From Conchiformibius sp. (GTDB lineage: Bacteria > Pseudomonadota > Gammaproteobacteria > Burkholderiales > Neisseriaceae), in contig JASBYJ010000009.1 of NCBI GenBank assembly GCA_029984035.1, positions 23,205 to 87,204 of the forward strand: DNA of 64,000 nt, given 5' to 3'. Positions within the stretch are counted from its first letter, which is position 1. The number at the start of each line of letters is the position of its first letter. The notes under the pieces are model-generated. The model made no database searches. It was not told the DNA's origin and worked only from the letters and a program-made list of their open reading frames with translations. Of this stretch, positions 7,936 to 16,219 are shown one piece after another. Made by a program: the position numbers and the translations under genes.

Positions 7936-8937
7936 CTATCTCGGCGGCATGGGCTGCAAATCCAATTTTGCCATCAGCTGCGTATCGCTGTCGGTGTCGG
8001 GATTTTGAGCCGTCAGCAGCGTGTCGCCGCAAAAAACGGAATTGGCACCGGCCAGAAAACACATGGCCTGAACCGATTCGGGCATGTCGGCGCGGCCTGC
8101 CGAAAGGCGTACGTAGCTGGCAGGCATGGTGATTCTGGCTACGGCAACGGTACGGACGAATTCCGTCCAATCCAAATCTTCGGCGTCTGCCAAAGGCGTG
8201 CCGGGAGTTTTGATTAACCGGTTGATGGGTACGCTTTCAGGCTGCGGATGGAGATTGGCCAATGCCGCAATCAAACCCGCCCGCTGCTCGCGGCTTTCGT
8301 TCATGCCGACAATGCCGCCGCAGCATATTTTCAAACCGGCCCGGCGTACTTTGCCCAAAGTATCCATACGGTCTTCATGGCGGCGCGTGTGGATGATGTC
8401 GTTGTAACGTTCGGGGTCGGTATCGATATTGTGGTTGTAGTAGTCCAAGCCGGCCTGTTTCAAATCTTCCGCCATGCCGTCTTCCAGCATGCCGAAGGTG
8501 CCGCAGGTTTCCAAACCCAAGGCTTTCACCGCAGCAATCATTTCCGATACCGTTTCAACGTCTTGGGGTTTGGGGCCGCGCCACGCCGCGCCCATGCAAA
8601 AACGGCTCGCGCCGCGCGATTGGGCGATTTTGGCTTTTGCCACGACTTCTTCAACCGTCAATACCGCCGATTGGGTTATGCCCGTATCGTAATGCGCCGA
8701 TTGCGGGCAATATTCGCAATCTTCGGGGCAGCCGCCTGTTTTCACCGACAATAAGGCCGACAATTGGATTTGTTGCGGGTCGAAATGCTCCCGGTGTACG
8801 GCTGCCGCACGGTACACCAGTTCCAGAAAAGGCAAATCGAACAATTCCTTCACTTGGCATTTGCGCCAATATTGGGCAACGGGGTGCGGCGTCGGCGGCG
8901 AAGAGCGGCGCAACGCAACGGGTTTGAGCTTAGACAT
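7936..8937 (-). CDS. bioB: Biotin synthase BioB
   Basis: BioB is a radical-SAM enzyme that inserts sulfur into dethiobiotin, the last step of biotin synthesis. The radical-SAM cluster motif CxxxCxxC is present as C70-PEDC74-EYC77. Other family segments seen are GASRFCMGAAWRGP, YYNHNIDTDPERY, CCGGIVGMNESREQRAGL and INRLIKTPGTPL. The length of 333 is typical. The final FLAGANSVFCGDTLLTAQNPDTDSD stretch is the conserved C-terminus. No other biotin genes lie beside it, which is common in neisseriae. Confidence 0.97.
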   Translation of the reverse strand: MSKLKPVALRRSSPPTPHPVAQYWRKCQVKELFDLPFLELVYRAAAVHREHFDPQQIQLSALLSVKTGGCPEDCEYCPQSAHYDTGITQSAVLTVEEVVAKAKIAQSRGASRFCMGAAWRGPKPQDVETVSEMIAAVKALGLETCGTFGMLEDGMAEDLKQAGLDYYNHNIDTDPERYNDIIHTRRHEDRMDTLGKVRRAGLKICCGGIVGMNESREQRAGLIAALANLHPQPESVPINRLIKTPGTPLADAEDLDWTEFVRTVAVARITMPASYVRLSAGRADMPESVQAMCFLAGANSVFCGDTLLTAQNPDTDSDTQLMAKLDLQPMPPR

Positions 8938-9106
8938 AGAGTTTCCTTATAAAGTTCGCAGCGGCGCAATGACGCTGACACACTGCACCCCGGCGCCATG
9001 CCGGACAGCGTTTTGGGGATAAATGAAATCAGTATAACTTTTTTGTTCTATCTATTTCGGTAGCGCATGGAAACTGCAAACCGCACTAGATTGTGTTTCA
9101 TGTGAT

Positions 9107-9125
9107 ATACACACTGTATGTGTAT
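9107..9125. promoter_or_regulatory. Inverted repeat upstream of bioB
   Basis: ATACACA (9107-9113) and TGTGTAT (9119-9125) are perfect complements around a 5-base centre, about 170 bases upstream of bioB and 60 bases downstream of the 71-residue gene start region. It does not match the E. coli BirA operator. Its role is unknown. Confidence 0.3.
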
Positions 9126-9171
9126 GGTATTGCTTTTTGATAAGGCATGGGATATATCATGCAAGCGTTTT

Positions 9172-9387
9172 TTAAATTTTTTCTTCTTCCATCATCTCAC
9201 GCAGCAAATCTTTGATACGCTGGGAAAAATTAGGCATTCTGCTGATAAATTCCAATAAATCCGCCTCTTCTTCCGTTTTAAAATCAATACCTTTTCTGGT
9301 AATTTTCTTTTTATAACGCTGGTCGGCGCGGCGGTGCGCATCGCTGCGTTTACTGTTTTTCAGCGGGCTTTGCTGTTCCATTTTCAC
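9172..9387 (-). CDS. Small basic/acidic protein, unknown
   Basis: The 71-residue product has a Lys/Arg-rich N-terminal half (SKRSDAHRRADQRYKKKITRKG) and an acidic amphipathic helical C-terminal half (EEEADLLEFISRMPNFSQRIKDLLREMMEEEKI). That shape fits small accessory DNA-binding or antitoxin-type proteins, but I do not recognise the family. The GTG at 9387-9385 overlaps the TGA of the upstream reading frame in a GTGA arrangement; an ATG follows two codons later. The overlap suggests translational coupling with the (now broken) upstream gene. The locus is AT-richer than its neighbours. Confidence 0.6.
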   Translation of the reverse strand: MKMEQQSPLKNSKRSDAHRRADQRYKKKITRKGIDFKTEEEADLLEFISRMPNFSQRIKDLLREMMEEEKI

Positions 9388-9791
9388 TCACTTTCTTTGA
9401 TGCCTGCCTGTAAAATCAATTCTACACATTCATTTGCCGTTTTCAGTATTTCTTCCAGCGGGGGCGGGCTGTCTGCGCGGTATGTATCCAGCAGTAACAT
9501 ATCCGCAAACCGCAAACCACAAACAGGATTGCAGTATTCATACCGGTATTTTTCGCAAATTAAGGCTTTGGTTTTATCAATACTTCAAACAGGATTGCAG
9601 TATTCATACCGGTATTTTTCGATGCTGTTTCCGATAGTTGCGCCCGCACCGTCCGCCTGTTTCGGACAGGTTTCGACTACGGCGAAAAAACGGGGGAAGC
9701 GGTTGTGTACAATAACCGTTTTACCGGTTTCCAATTCCTTACCGAAAATCAATCTCGGCATCCGGTTAAATTTTGTATTCAATCTAGACAT
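9384..9791 (-). pseudogene. Broken accessory gene with an in-frame 66-bp duplication
   Basis: From ATG 9791 the frame encodes 68 residues ending EKYRYEYCNPV and a TGA (9587-9585). Beyond that stop the same frame continues open for 67 codons: SIDKTKALIC, then EKYRYEYCNPV again, then CGLRFADMLLLDTYR... to a TGA at 9386-9384 that overlaps the GTG of the next gene. A duplicated 35-bp segment, offset by 66 bp (22 codons), explains the structure; in one copy the codon after Val is TGA, in the other TGT. Removing one unit would restore a single gene of about 113 codons. The start has a good AGGA site. No family is recognised. It may now express only the 68-residue N-terminal piece. Confidence 0.6.
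9521..9621. repeat. Two 35-bp direct repeats, 66 bp apart
   Basis: Identical 35-bp copies lie at 9521-9555 and 9587-9621. The 31 bases between them (9556-9586) include 26 bases identical to 36177-36202 on the opposite strand. The repeat offset is a multiple of three, so the reading frame through both copies is preserved apart from one stop codon. Confidence 0.9.
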
Positions 9792-9815
9792 AATATTTTC
9801 CTAAGTTATTTTAAG

Positions 9816-9929
9816 CTAAGGAGAGACAATCGCCAGAAAGTACGGCTTACTGTTACGGTTTAAATTCTCTTTAACGATTTTCTTCACTTCTTTCAAAGCA
9901 GCGGCTGGGTTTGAAATAACCAAAACCAT
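9816..9929 (-). CDS. Possible 37-residue ORF upstream of the broken gene
   Basis: ATG 9929 opens 37 codons: MVLVISNPAAALKEVKKIVK... ending YFLAIVSP. It is followed after 24 bases by the start of the broken gene and could be the first gene of that small operon. The ribosome-binding site is weak. The rest of 9792-10038 holds one uptake sequence and nothing else convincing. Confidence 0.25.
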   Translation of the reverse strand: MVLVISNPAAALKEVKKIVKENLNRNSKPYFLAIVSP

Positions 9930-10038
9930 TATTCCGATTGCTTTAAACCGTTTTCAGGCAGCCTTTCCCGCTGCAAATTCAGCTCCTTTAGAGCAAATAT
10001 TGTCTGCCGCAGTATCAATAGTATCGAAGGAGTTGTAT

Positions 10039-10647
10039 TCAGTTTCCGAACAAACGCCCTTGCGCCAACACGTCGCGCACTGGGGCGAATGCCGCGCGGT
10101 GTTCGGGCAGCGCGCCGTATTGCCGCAACGCCGCCAGATGTTCCGCCGTGCCGTAGCCTTTGTGGCGGTTGAAGCCGTATTGCGGATAACGCTCGTGCAG
10201 GGCATACATTTCTGCATCGCGTGCGGTTTTCGCCAATATCGAAGCCGCTGCGATTTGGGCGATTTTGGTATCGCCTTTCACCACCGCCTCCGCCGCCACC
10301 GTCAGACCCTGCGGTATGCGGTTGCCGTCTATCCACACTTTTTCAGGCAGCCTGTCCAAGCCTTCCACCGCCCGGCGCATCGCCAACATCGTGGCGTGCA
10401 GAATGTTGAGCGACAAAATTTCTTTTGCCGAGGCCGAAGCCACACACCAAGCCGTTGCCTGCTCTTTAATCGCTGCGGCCAATTCGTCCCGTTTTTTTTC
10501 GCTCAACTTTTTGGAATCGTCCAAACCTGTCAGACAATAATCTTCGGGCAGCATCACCGCCGCGGCGAACACGCTGCCTACCAGAGGCCCGCGTCCCGCT
10601 TCGTCCACGCCCGCATGAGCGGCGGCAAAAGGATAGAGGGTTGTCAT
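10039..10647 (-). CDS. rnhB: Ribonuclease HII
   Basis: RNase HII removes ribonucleotides from DNA. The protein begins MTTLYPF and shows the catalytic motif GVDEAGRGPLVGSV with Asp15 and Glu16, then LDDSKKLSEKKRDEL, WIDGNRIPQGL, and ASILAKTARDAEM. The length of 202 is normal. I chose ATG 10647 because the family starts just before DEAGRG; the longer upstream frame is the yacG region read in another phase. The ATG overlaps the yacG stop (ATGA), so the two genes are translationally coupled. An uptake sequence encodes DRLPEK in the middle. Confidence 0.96.
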   Translation of the reverse strand: MTTLYPFAAAHAGVDEAGRGPLVGSVFAAAVMLPEDYCLTGLDDSKKLSEKKRDELAAAIKEQATAWCVASASAKEILSLNILHATMLAMRRAVEGLDRLPEKVWIDGNRIPQGLTVAAEAVVKGDTKIAQIAAASILAKTARDAEMYALHERYPQYGFNRHKGYGTAEHLAALRQYGALPEHRAAFAPVRDVLAQGRLFGN

Positions 10648-10814
10648 AGTTCGTCTTCCTCGCAGGCGGGTATGGCAAAAGAGCCGTCCGCCCAGCTGCC
10701 TAAATCGGCCAATCGGCAACGTTCGCTGCAAAACGGGCGGTAGGGGTTTTCAGGCAGCCAAGCCACCTTGCGGCGGCAGGTCGGGCAGGCAACGGTAACG
10801 GCGTTCTCACTCAT
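10644..10814 (-). CDS. yacG: DNA gyrase inhibitor YacG (zinc protein)
   Basis: This short gene encodes 56 residues: MSENAVTVACPTCRRKVAW, then RPFCSERCRLADLGSWADG and an acidic tail ACEEDEL. The CxxC ... CxxxC zinc site (Cys10, Cys13, Cys29, Cys33) and the LGSWADG motif identify YacG, which binds GyrB and blocks gyrase. Its TGA overlaps the rnhB start. An uptake sequence is translated as WLPENP between the two halves of the zinc site. Confidence 0.93.
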   Translation of the reverse strand: MSENAVTVACPTCRRKVAWLPENPYRPFCSERCRLADLGSWADGSFAIPACEEDEL

Positions 10815-10914
10815 CGGGCTTCATGCAATCAAAAAACCGCATGGTAACACAGCGGCTTGCAAAATAACGCTTTCTGCCTTATATAGGCGGCTGGATTTTT
10901 TCAGGCAGCACAGC

Positions 10915-11574
10915 ATGAGTGCACACATCCGCGACTATCTGCAAACACAAGGTTTGAACCTCAATCCCGAAACCGTATATATCGCCCAAGCGGCCGCCCA
11001 AGCGGTACTCGGCCATACCGTTGCCGACCATCCGCAATTATGGTGGCATGACAAGGCAGACGGTGCGTTGTGCGATTATTTCGCGGATACTGCCGAGCGC
11101 CGCAAGCTGCTTCAATCCATATTCGCCGCCGTAGATGCCGCCTGTTCGCGCCTGCAGCCGCACAGTGCCACGCTTTACGCGTGGCTGCCTGAAAACAGCT
11201 TGTTGGTGCGGTTGGCACATATCGGCGGTGCAACGGAAAATCTGCTTCGCGCCGATGAAGAAGGCTGCCTGAAATATCTGGCGGCACGCACCGCCCAATC
11301 CGGCTGGCTGAATTTGGCCGACAATATTCCGCAATGGCTGGCGCAAAACCATCTTCACGGTATGCACAACCGGCGTTCAGGCAGCCAAATCAGCCTGCCG
11401 CTGTGCGCCGAAAACGGCCGGGTAGCCGGCGTATTGCACGTTGAATATCTGGAAAACGCACCGGACGAAGACGCGCAGGCCGCATGGGTGGGTTTGGTTT
11501 TGGCTCTGCTGGCTCCGTTGCAGCTATTTCTGTCTTCCGACCTTTCACAACACACACAAGAAGAAACACAATGA
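10915..11574 (+). CDS. GAF-domain-like protein upstream of ribA
   Basis: The ATG at 10915 gives 219 residues; an upstream frame extension has no family-like sequence. The middle (about 55-200) has the feel of a GAF domain: LLQSIFAAVDAACSRLQPHSATLYAWLPENSLLVRLAHIGG, a central loop, then SGSQISLPLCAENGRVAGVLHVEYLENAPDEDAQAAWVGLVLALLAPLQLFL. GAF domains bind small ligands or serve as dimer modules. The stop TGA overlaps the ribA ATG (ATGA), so the two are co-translated. Whether it senses a flavin or purine compound is speculation from context. Two uptake sequences are embedded (WLPENS, EGCLKY). Confidence 0.75.
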   Translation: MSAHIRDYLQTQGLNLNPETVYIAQAAAQAVLGHTVADHPQLWWHDKADGALCDYFADTAERRKLLQSIFAAVDAACSRLQPHSATLYAWLPENSLLVRLAHIGGATENLLRADEEGCLKYLAARTAQSGWLNLADNIPQWLAQNHLHGMHNRRSGSQISLPLCAENGRVAGVLHVEYLENAPDEDAQAAWVGLVLALLAPLQLFLSSDLSQHTQEETQ

Positions 11575-12161
11575 ACAATCCCCTTATCCGCCAATCTTCC
11601 TGCCGCCTGCCAACCGAATACGGCATTTTCACGCTATACGGATTTGAAGACACCCGCAACGGTCAAGAACACGTTGCCCTGGTGATGGGCGACATCACCG
11701 GTGAAGTGCCCGTATTGTCGCGCATTCATTCCGAATGTCTTACCGGCGATGCCCTGTTTTCGAAAAAATGCGACTGCGGCCCCCAGCTTCAGGCAGCCAT
11801 GCAGGCCGTTCAGGCCGAACAGCGCGGCATTATCGTGTATTTGCGTCAAGAAGGGCGCGGCATAGGCCTGCTCAACAAAATCCGCGCCTATGCCCTGCAA
11901 GATACCGGCATGGATACGGTGGAAGCCAATCTGGCATTGCAGCTGCCCGTGGATGCGCGCGATTTTTCCATCGCCAAACACATCTACGACCTTTTGGGCG
12001 TGCAATCCGTCAAACTGCTCACCAACAATCCCGAAAAAGTGCAAACCCTGCGCGATTGCGGCATCACCGTTGCCGAACGCATTGCCCTGCACGTGGGACG
12101 CAACCCCGAAAACCAAGGCTATCTGGATACAAAAGCCAACAAGCTCAAGCACATGATGTAA
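11571..12161 (+). CDS. ribA: GTP cyclohydrolase II (RibA)
   Basis: RibA opens the imidazole ring of GTP in the first step of riboflavin synthesis. The zinc ligands are Cys56, Cys67 and Cys69 in SECLTGDALFSKKCDCG. The catalytic region YLRQEGRGIGLLNKIRAYALQD and the NNPEKV segment are present. The length of 196 is that of the stand-alone enzyme, without a fused RibB. The start overlaps the upstream GAF gene. fbp follows after 53 bases containing an uptake sequence. Confidence 0.96.
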   Translation: MNNPLIRQSSCRLPTEYGIFTLYGFEDTRNGQEHVALVMGDITGEVPVLSRIHSECLTGDALFSKKCDCGPQLQAAMQAVQAEQRGIIVYLRQEGRGIGLLNKIRAYALQDTGMDTVEANLALQLPVDARDFSIAKHIYDLLGVQSVKLLTNNPEKVQTLRDCGITVAERIALHVGRNPENQGYLDTKANKLKHMM

Positions 12162-12214
12162 AGCTGAGGCTGCCTGAAACCTTTTCTTTTTCTGCCAACC
12201 ATACGGAAAACATC

Positions 12215-13186
12215 ATGACCACCTTCCACGATTATCTGCAACAGCAGCGCGAACAACACCATCTTTGTCCGCAATTGACCGCCACCGTCCAAAGTATCGC
12301 CGATGCCTGCATACGCATCAGCGAAAAAGTGCGTTTGGGTGCGCTTTCGGGCGTTCTCGGCGAAGCGGGCAGCGGCAATATCCAAGGCGAAGACCAGAAA
12401 AAACTGGATGTGATTGCCAACAACCTGCTCATCGAAGCCCTGCGCCGTCAAAGCGCGGTGGCGGGCATTGCCAGCGAAGAAGAAGACAGCTTTGTCGCCA
12501 CCGATGAAAACGGACGCTATCTGGTGTTGTTCGACCCCTTGGACGGCTCGTCCAATATCGATGTCAATATTTCCATCGGCACGATTTTTTCGGTATTGGA
12601 AAAACCTTCAGGCAGCCTGAACACCGAAAGTTTCCTGCAAAAAGGCAGCCGGCAGCTTGCCGCGGGCTATGTGCTGTATGGCCCGCAAACCTTGCTGGTC
12701 ATCACCTTCAAACACGGCGTGGATGTGTTCACGCTCAATCAAAACGGCGAATTCGTTTTAACCCAAGCTTCTCCCAAAGTACCCGGGCAGACCAAAGAAT
12801 TTGCCATCAATATGTCCAACCAGCGTCATTGGGAAGCACCCGTGCGGCAATACGTTGCCGAACTTTTGGCGGGGGAAACCGGCGTGCGCGGCAAAAACTA
12901 CAATATGCGCTGGGTGGCCAGCATGGTGGCGGAAGTGCACCGCATACTCATGCGCGGCGGCGTGTTTCTCTATCCCAAAGATGCCCGCGACCCGTCCAAA
13001 CCGGGCAAACTGCGTTTGATGTATGAAGCCAATCCTTTGAGTCTCGTGCTGCAACAGGCGGGAGGCGCATCGTGCAATGCGGTTGAGGATATGCTGTCGA
13101 TAGAGCCGGCCGGCCTGCATCAGCGCGTTGCCGTTGTGTTGGGCAGCAAAGAAGAAGTGGAATACGTCCGCCGTTTGCACGGGTAA
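12215..13186 (+). CDS. fbp: Fructose-1,6-bisphosphatase, class I
   Basis: Fbp hydrolyses fructose-1,6-bisphosphate in gluconeogenesis. The metal-binding motif DPLDGSSNIDVNISIGTIFSV is present, with IASEEED upstream and the C-terminal YPKDARDPSKPGKLRLMYEANPLSLVLQQAGG. The length of 323 fits class I. The N-terminus is taken at MTTFHDYLQQQ; upstream sequence in frame is the antiphase of ribA. An uptake sequence gives SGSLNTES at about residue 132. A strong terminator follows. Confidence 0.97.
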   Translation: MTTFHDYLQQQREQHHLCPQLTATVQSIADACIRISEKVRLGALSGVLGEAGSGNIQGEDQKKLDVIANNLLIEALRRQSAVAGIASEEEDSFVATDENGRYLVLFDPLDGSSNIDVNISIGTIFSVLEKPSGSLNTESFLQKGSRQLAAGYVLYGPQTLLVITFKHGVDVFTLNQNGEFVLTQASPKVPGQTKEFAINMSNQRHWEAPVRQYVAELLAGETGVRGKNYNMRWVASMVAEVHRILMRGGVFLYPKDARDPSKPGKLRLMYEANPLSLVLQQAGGASCNAVEDMLSIEPAGLHQRVAVVLGSKEEVEYVRRLHG

Positions 13187-13288
13187 TTTGGCCGCATCGG
13201 GGCGCAGGCGGTGCCGAACCCCGCTTGGCAGCGTTCGGGCGGTTTTGCCCCGCTCGAAATTGGCCGCTCTGTCGGCGTCAAACCGTTG

Positions 13289-13316
13289 AACCATGCCTTA
13301 AGCGGCATGGTTTTTT
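13289..13316 (+). terminator. Terminator of the ribA-fbp transcript
   Basis: AACCATGCC and GGCATGGTT form a 9-bp stem with a short loop followed by six T residues. Confidence 0.88.
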
Positions 13317-14210
13317 GTATGGGGGCAGGGATAAGCTGCCTGAAAATATCGGAATGAATACCGGCCACGATTGCCCGCGTGTTGGGTGTTTGCGGTGAAA
13401 TGAAAATATCGCGATGAATCTTGTAAGCCGATGAGAGTTGGTGGCCGCGGCAAACTGTCGGCGTTCGGCGTGTATGGGCTTGTCATGGCGAGAGCCCGCT
13501 ATCGCGGCGGTGATATGGTTGATGGAATTGGTTTTTCATACCAGGCGGCAAGCCTCAGACGGTATGGGAAAATACGGCCATACAAGCCAAGTTTGTATCG
13601 AAAATCAAGCATATTACGGGCGGAAGGCTGCCTGAAAAGCGGCAGCCTCGGCGTTTGGGATATATCTGATGAACGTTTTCGGCTGAAAATGCTATCTTGC
13701 GGCATATTGGCGCTTTTCCGCCAACGGGCAGGCTGCCTGAAAAAGATGTGCCGCGAGTATGCCGATGCATGGTTGCAACGCCGACCCGAAGACGCACAAC
13801 TGCTTAGCTGTCTGGATATTTTGTGTGCCGACGACAGCTTCGGGACAAAGCCAAAGGCTATTGGAGGCTTCACTGAACATGGGGACATTGCACACGGCTG
13901 CTTTGGAATATGCCGGCTGCGTATTGCTTTGCGTTTTCAGGCAGCCTGAAACGTTTCAAGCCGATAGGCCATCAAGAGCGGTTTGCTGTTGCCGAAGAGC
14001 GGGGTGGCAATATCCGATGCTGCCTGAAAACGGTTTGGCCGTTATCCGTTTTGCCCATCATGACATACCGATAAGTGTCTGTTTTTTTGTAATAAGTTCC
14101 GGTATGTGTCTGTCGGATATTTCGCCTTTGCCCCTTGCAATCAGCCGATGCGCCGTTTTTCTGTCGGCGTGAATTCGGCAATGGCCAAACCGTAGCCGAA
14201 GCGGCAGAGA
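13317..14210. other. Gene-poor interval with several uptake sequences
   Basis: About 900 bases between fbp and rpmE contain at least six uptake sequences and no open frame with convincing protein character. Long frames exist on both strands (for example 13431-13949 plus), but they are rich in Cys and Arg and overlap each other, as expected for GC-rich non-coding DNA. Two similar short segments (AAAATATCGGAATGAAT near 13343 and AAAATATCGCGATGAAT near 13402) form a weak direct repeat. It may be decayed genic DNA. Confidence 0.5.
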
Positions 14211-14250
14211 ATCAAAAGGCTGCCTGAAATGTTTCAGGCAGCCTTTTGAT
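14211..14250 (-). terminator. Inverted-DUS terminator of rpmE
   Basis: Perfect 19-base arms (14211-14229 and 14232-14250), consisting of ATCAAAA joined to a full uptake sequence, are separated by two bases. It lies 16 bases after the rpmE stop on the minus strand and also faces the gap on the plus strand. Confidence 0.85.
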
Positions 14251-14266
14251 TGTCGGGTAATATGCT

Positions 14267-14488
14267 TTAAACGGAACGTTTGAACATATTGCCGTATTTT
14301 TGGTTGAATTTGTCCACGCGGCCGGCGGTGTCAACGATTTTTTGTTTACCGGTGTAGAAAGGGTGGCACAAGGAGCAAACCTCGATATTGAAGTTTTCTT
14401 TTGCCATAGCGGATTTGGTAACAAATTGGTTGCCGCAGGAGCAGGTAACGTTTACATCGTGGTAATCGGGATGGATATCGGATTTCAT
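14267..14488 (-). CDS. rpmE: 50S ribosomal protein L31, zinc-binding type
   Basis: The 73-residue protein begins MKSDIHPDYHDVNVTCSCGN and contains CSLCHPFYTGKQK. The four cysteines (CSC, then CSLC) mark the C+ (zinc-containing) form of L31, as opposed to the zinc-free paralogue made during zinc shortage. The C-terminal RVDKFNQKYGNMF is standard. It is transcribed alone and is divergent from lspA. Confidence 0.97.
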   Translation of the reverse strand: MKSDIHPDYHDVNVTCSCGNQFVTKSAMAKENFNIEVCSLCHPFYTGKQKIVDTAGRVDKFNQKYGNMFKRSV

Positions 14489-14714
14489 GGTTTTTCCTTA
14501 AAAAGCGGGTACAGGGGGTGTGCCTGCACTTCAGTTAAGCCAAAGCCGGCTTTGGCGCGAAACTGTGCATTATGCTGATATTTTTCGGTTTTGGCAAGCG
14601 CGTGCGTATGTTCGGCAGGTAGGGGCGGGGTGCGGCGGCGGTGTTTTCTGCTTGGAGGACGGCGGCTTATAGTACAATCGCGGCTTGATTGTTGTTCAGG
14701 CTGCCTGAAAAATT

Positions 14715-15194
14715 ATGAGATTCCTTGCTTATGCGTGTTTGGCGCTCGCCGTCGTGATAGCCGACCAAATGACGAAATTTGCGGTATTGAGCCGTTTTGA
14801 ATATGCGGAACGTTTAAACGTTATCCCCCGTTTTTTTGATTTGACTTTGGTTTACAACCCGGGTGCGGCGTTCAGCTTCGGGGCGGGCATGGGCGGCGTT
14901 CAGAAGTATGTTTTGATTGTTTTGGCGTTTGCCATCAGCCTGTGGCTGGTTCGCGGCGTGGTAAAAGGCGAATTCGGCCAATGGGGCAATTGGGCGGCGG
15001 CCATGGTGGTGGGCGGTGCGATGGGTAATGTGATAGACCGCTTTATCCACGGACAGGTGGTGGATTTTCTGCTGTTTTATTGGCGGCAATGGTATTACCC
15101 CGCTTTTAATGTTGCCGACAGTTTTATTTGCGTCGGTGTGTTTTTGTTGATTGTGGACGGCGTTTTGCAGAGTAAAAAGCAAAAGGCTGCCTGA
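14715..15194 (+). CDS. lspA: Lipoprotein signal peptidase (LspA)
   Basis: LspA is the inner-membrane aspartic peptidase that cleaves prolipoproteins after lipidation; it processes proteins such as Laz and LemA from this window. Four membrane helices are apparent. The catalytic Asp residues lie in GNVIDRFIHG and FNVADSFI, and DQMTKF and NPGAAFSFG are family signatures. The length of 159 is normal. The end of the gene runs into an uptake sequence that provides the last residues and stop (KAA then TGA). ispH follows after 38 bases. Confidence 0.97.
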   Translation: MRFLAYACLALAVVIADQMTKFAVLSRFEYAERLNVIPRFFDLTLVYNPGAAFSFGAGMGGVQKYVLIVLAFAISLWLVRGVVKGEFGQWGNWAAAMVVGGAMGNVIDRFIHGQVVDFLLFYWRQWYYPAFNVADSFICVGVFLLIVDGVLQSKKQKAA

Positions 15195-15235
15195 AAACCG
15201 TTTTCTGTTTCGGTTTTTTGATTTTCGGGGAAATG

Positions 15236-16171
15236 ATGTCCGCCAAAACGATTATTCTTGCCAATCCGCGCGGCTTTTGTGCGGGTGTGGACCGCGCAAT
15301 CAGTATTGTAGAGCGCGCTTTGGTGCAGTTTGGTGCGCCGGTGTATGTGCGGCACGAGGTGGTGCACAATAAATTTGTCGTGGACAATCTGCGCGCCAAA
15401 GGTGCGGTATTTATCGAAGATTTGTCGGATGTGCCGACCGGCTCGGTGCTGGTGTATTCCGCGCACGGCGTATCCAAGGCGGTGCAGGAAGAGGCGGCGC
15501 AGCGCGGTTTTCATGTTTTTGACGCCACTTGTCCGCTGGTTACCAAGGTGCATAAGGAAGTAACCCGGCTGCATGAACAGGGCTACCGTTTGATTATGAT
15601 TGGCCATGCCGGGCACCCCGAAGTGGAAGGTACGATGGGGCAGCTTGAAAAAGGCATGATGCTGTTGGTGGAAACGGTGGAAGATGTAGCCAAGCTGGAT
15701 ATTGCGCCTACCGAAAAATTGGCGCATGTGAGCCAAACCACGCTTTCGGTGGACGAAACCAAAGACATTATCGCGGCTTTGCAGGCGCGTTTTCCCCATA
15801 TCCGCAGCCCGCATAAGGAAGACATTTGTTATGCCACAACCAACCGTCAGGAAGCGGTAAAAGATTTGGCGGCGCAATGCGATGTGGTGATTGTGGTGGG
15901 TTCGCCCAATTCGTCCAACAGCAACCGTTTGCGCGAAGTGGCGGCGTTGCGCGGCATTGATTCGTATATGGTGGACAACGCCGGACAGCTTCAGCCGCAA
16001 TGGTTTGAAGGTAAACGGTGTGTCGGCGTAACGGCAGGTGCGTCCGCGCCCGAAGTGTTGGTTCGCGAAGTCATCGCACGTTTGCAGCAATGGGGCGCGG
16101 ATACGGTGAAACAGGGGCGGGGAGCCGAAGAAAATATAGTGTTTGTTCTGCCTAAGGAATTAAGGGATTAG
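15236..16171 (+). CDS. ispH: 4-hydroxy-3-methylbut-2-enyl diphosphate reductase (IspH)
   Basis: IspH is the [4Fe-4S] enzyme that makes IPP and DMAPP in the MEP isoprenoid pathway. The three conserved cysteines lie in NPRGFCAGVDRAI (Cys13 region), DATCPLV and RCVGVTAGAS. EHVxH-type and VVGSPNSSNSNRL segments are present. Two adjacent ATGs (15233, 15236) follow a GGGGA; I chose the second because of the spacing. The lspA-ispH pairing is widespread in proteobacteria. The product feeds the prenyl chains used by IspB and MenA encoded later in this window. Confidence 0.96.
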   Translation: MSAKTIILANPRGFCAGVDRAISIVERALVQFGAPVYVRHEVVHNKFVVDNLRAKGAVFIEDLSDVPTGSVLVYSAHGVSKAVQEEAAQRGFHVFDATCPLVTKVHKEVTRLHEQGYRLIMIGHAGHPEVEGTMGQLEKGMMLLVETVEDVAKLDIAPTEKLAHVSQTTLSVDETKDIIAALQARFPHIRSPHKEDICYATTNRQEAVKDLAAQCDVVIVVGSPNSSNSNRLREVAALRGIDSYMVDNAGQLQPQWFEGKRCVGVTAGASAPEVLVREVIARLQQWGADTVKQGRGAEENIVFVLPKELRD

Positions 16172-16219
16172 GCAGCAAGGATAACCATATTTTTACTAAC
16201 CGAGCAAAAAGGAAAACCT

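Noticed and set aside
9107..9125. BirA operator upstream of bioB
   Set aside because: The inverted repeat does not match the known operator (TTGTAAACC half-site) and is listed only as an uncharacterised inverted repeat.
11735..12214. N-terminal extension of fbp by 160 codons
   Set aside because: The extension is ribA read in another frame; the family N-terminus is at 12215.
13431..14172. Two long plus-strand frames between fbp and rpmE
   Set aside because: They overlap each other, are Cys/Arg-rich, contain translated uptake sequences and show no ribosome-binding sites or known motifs.
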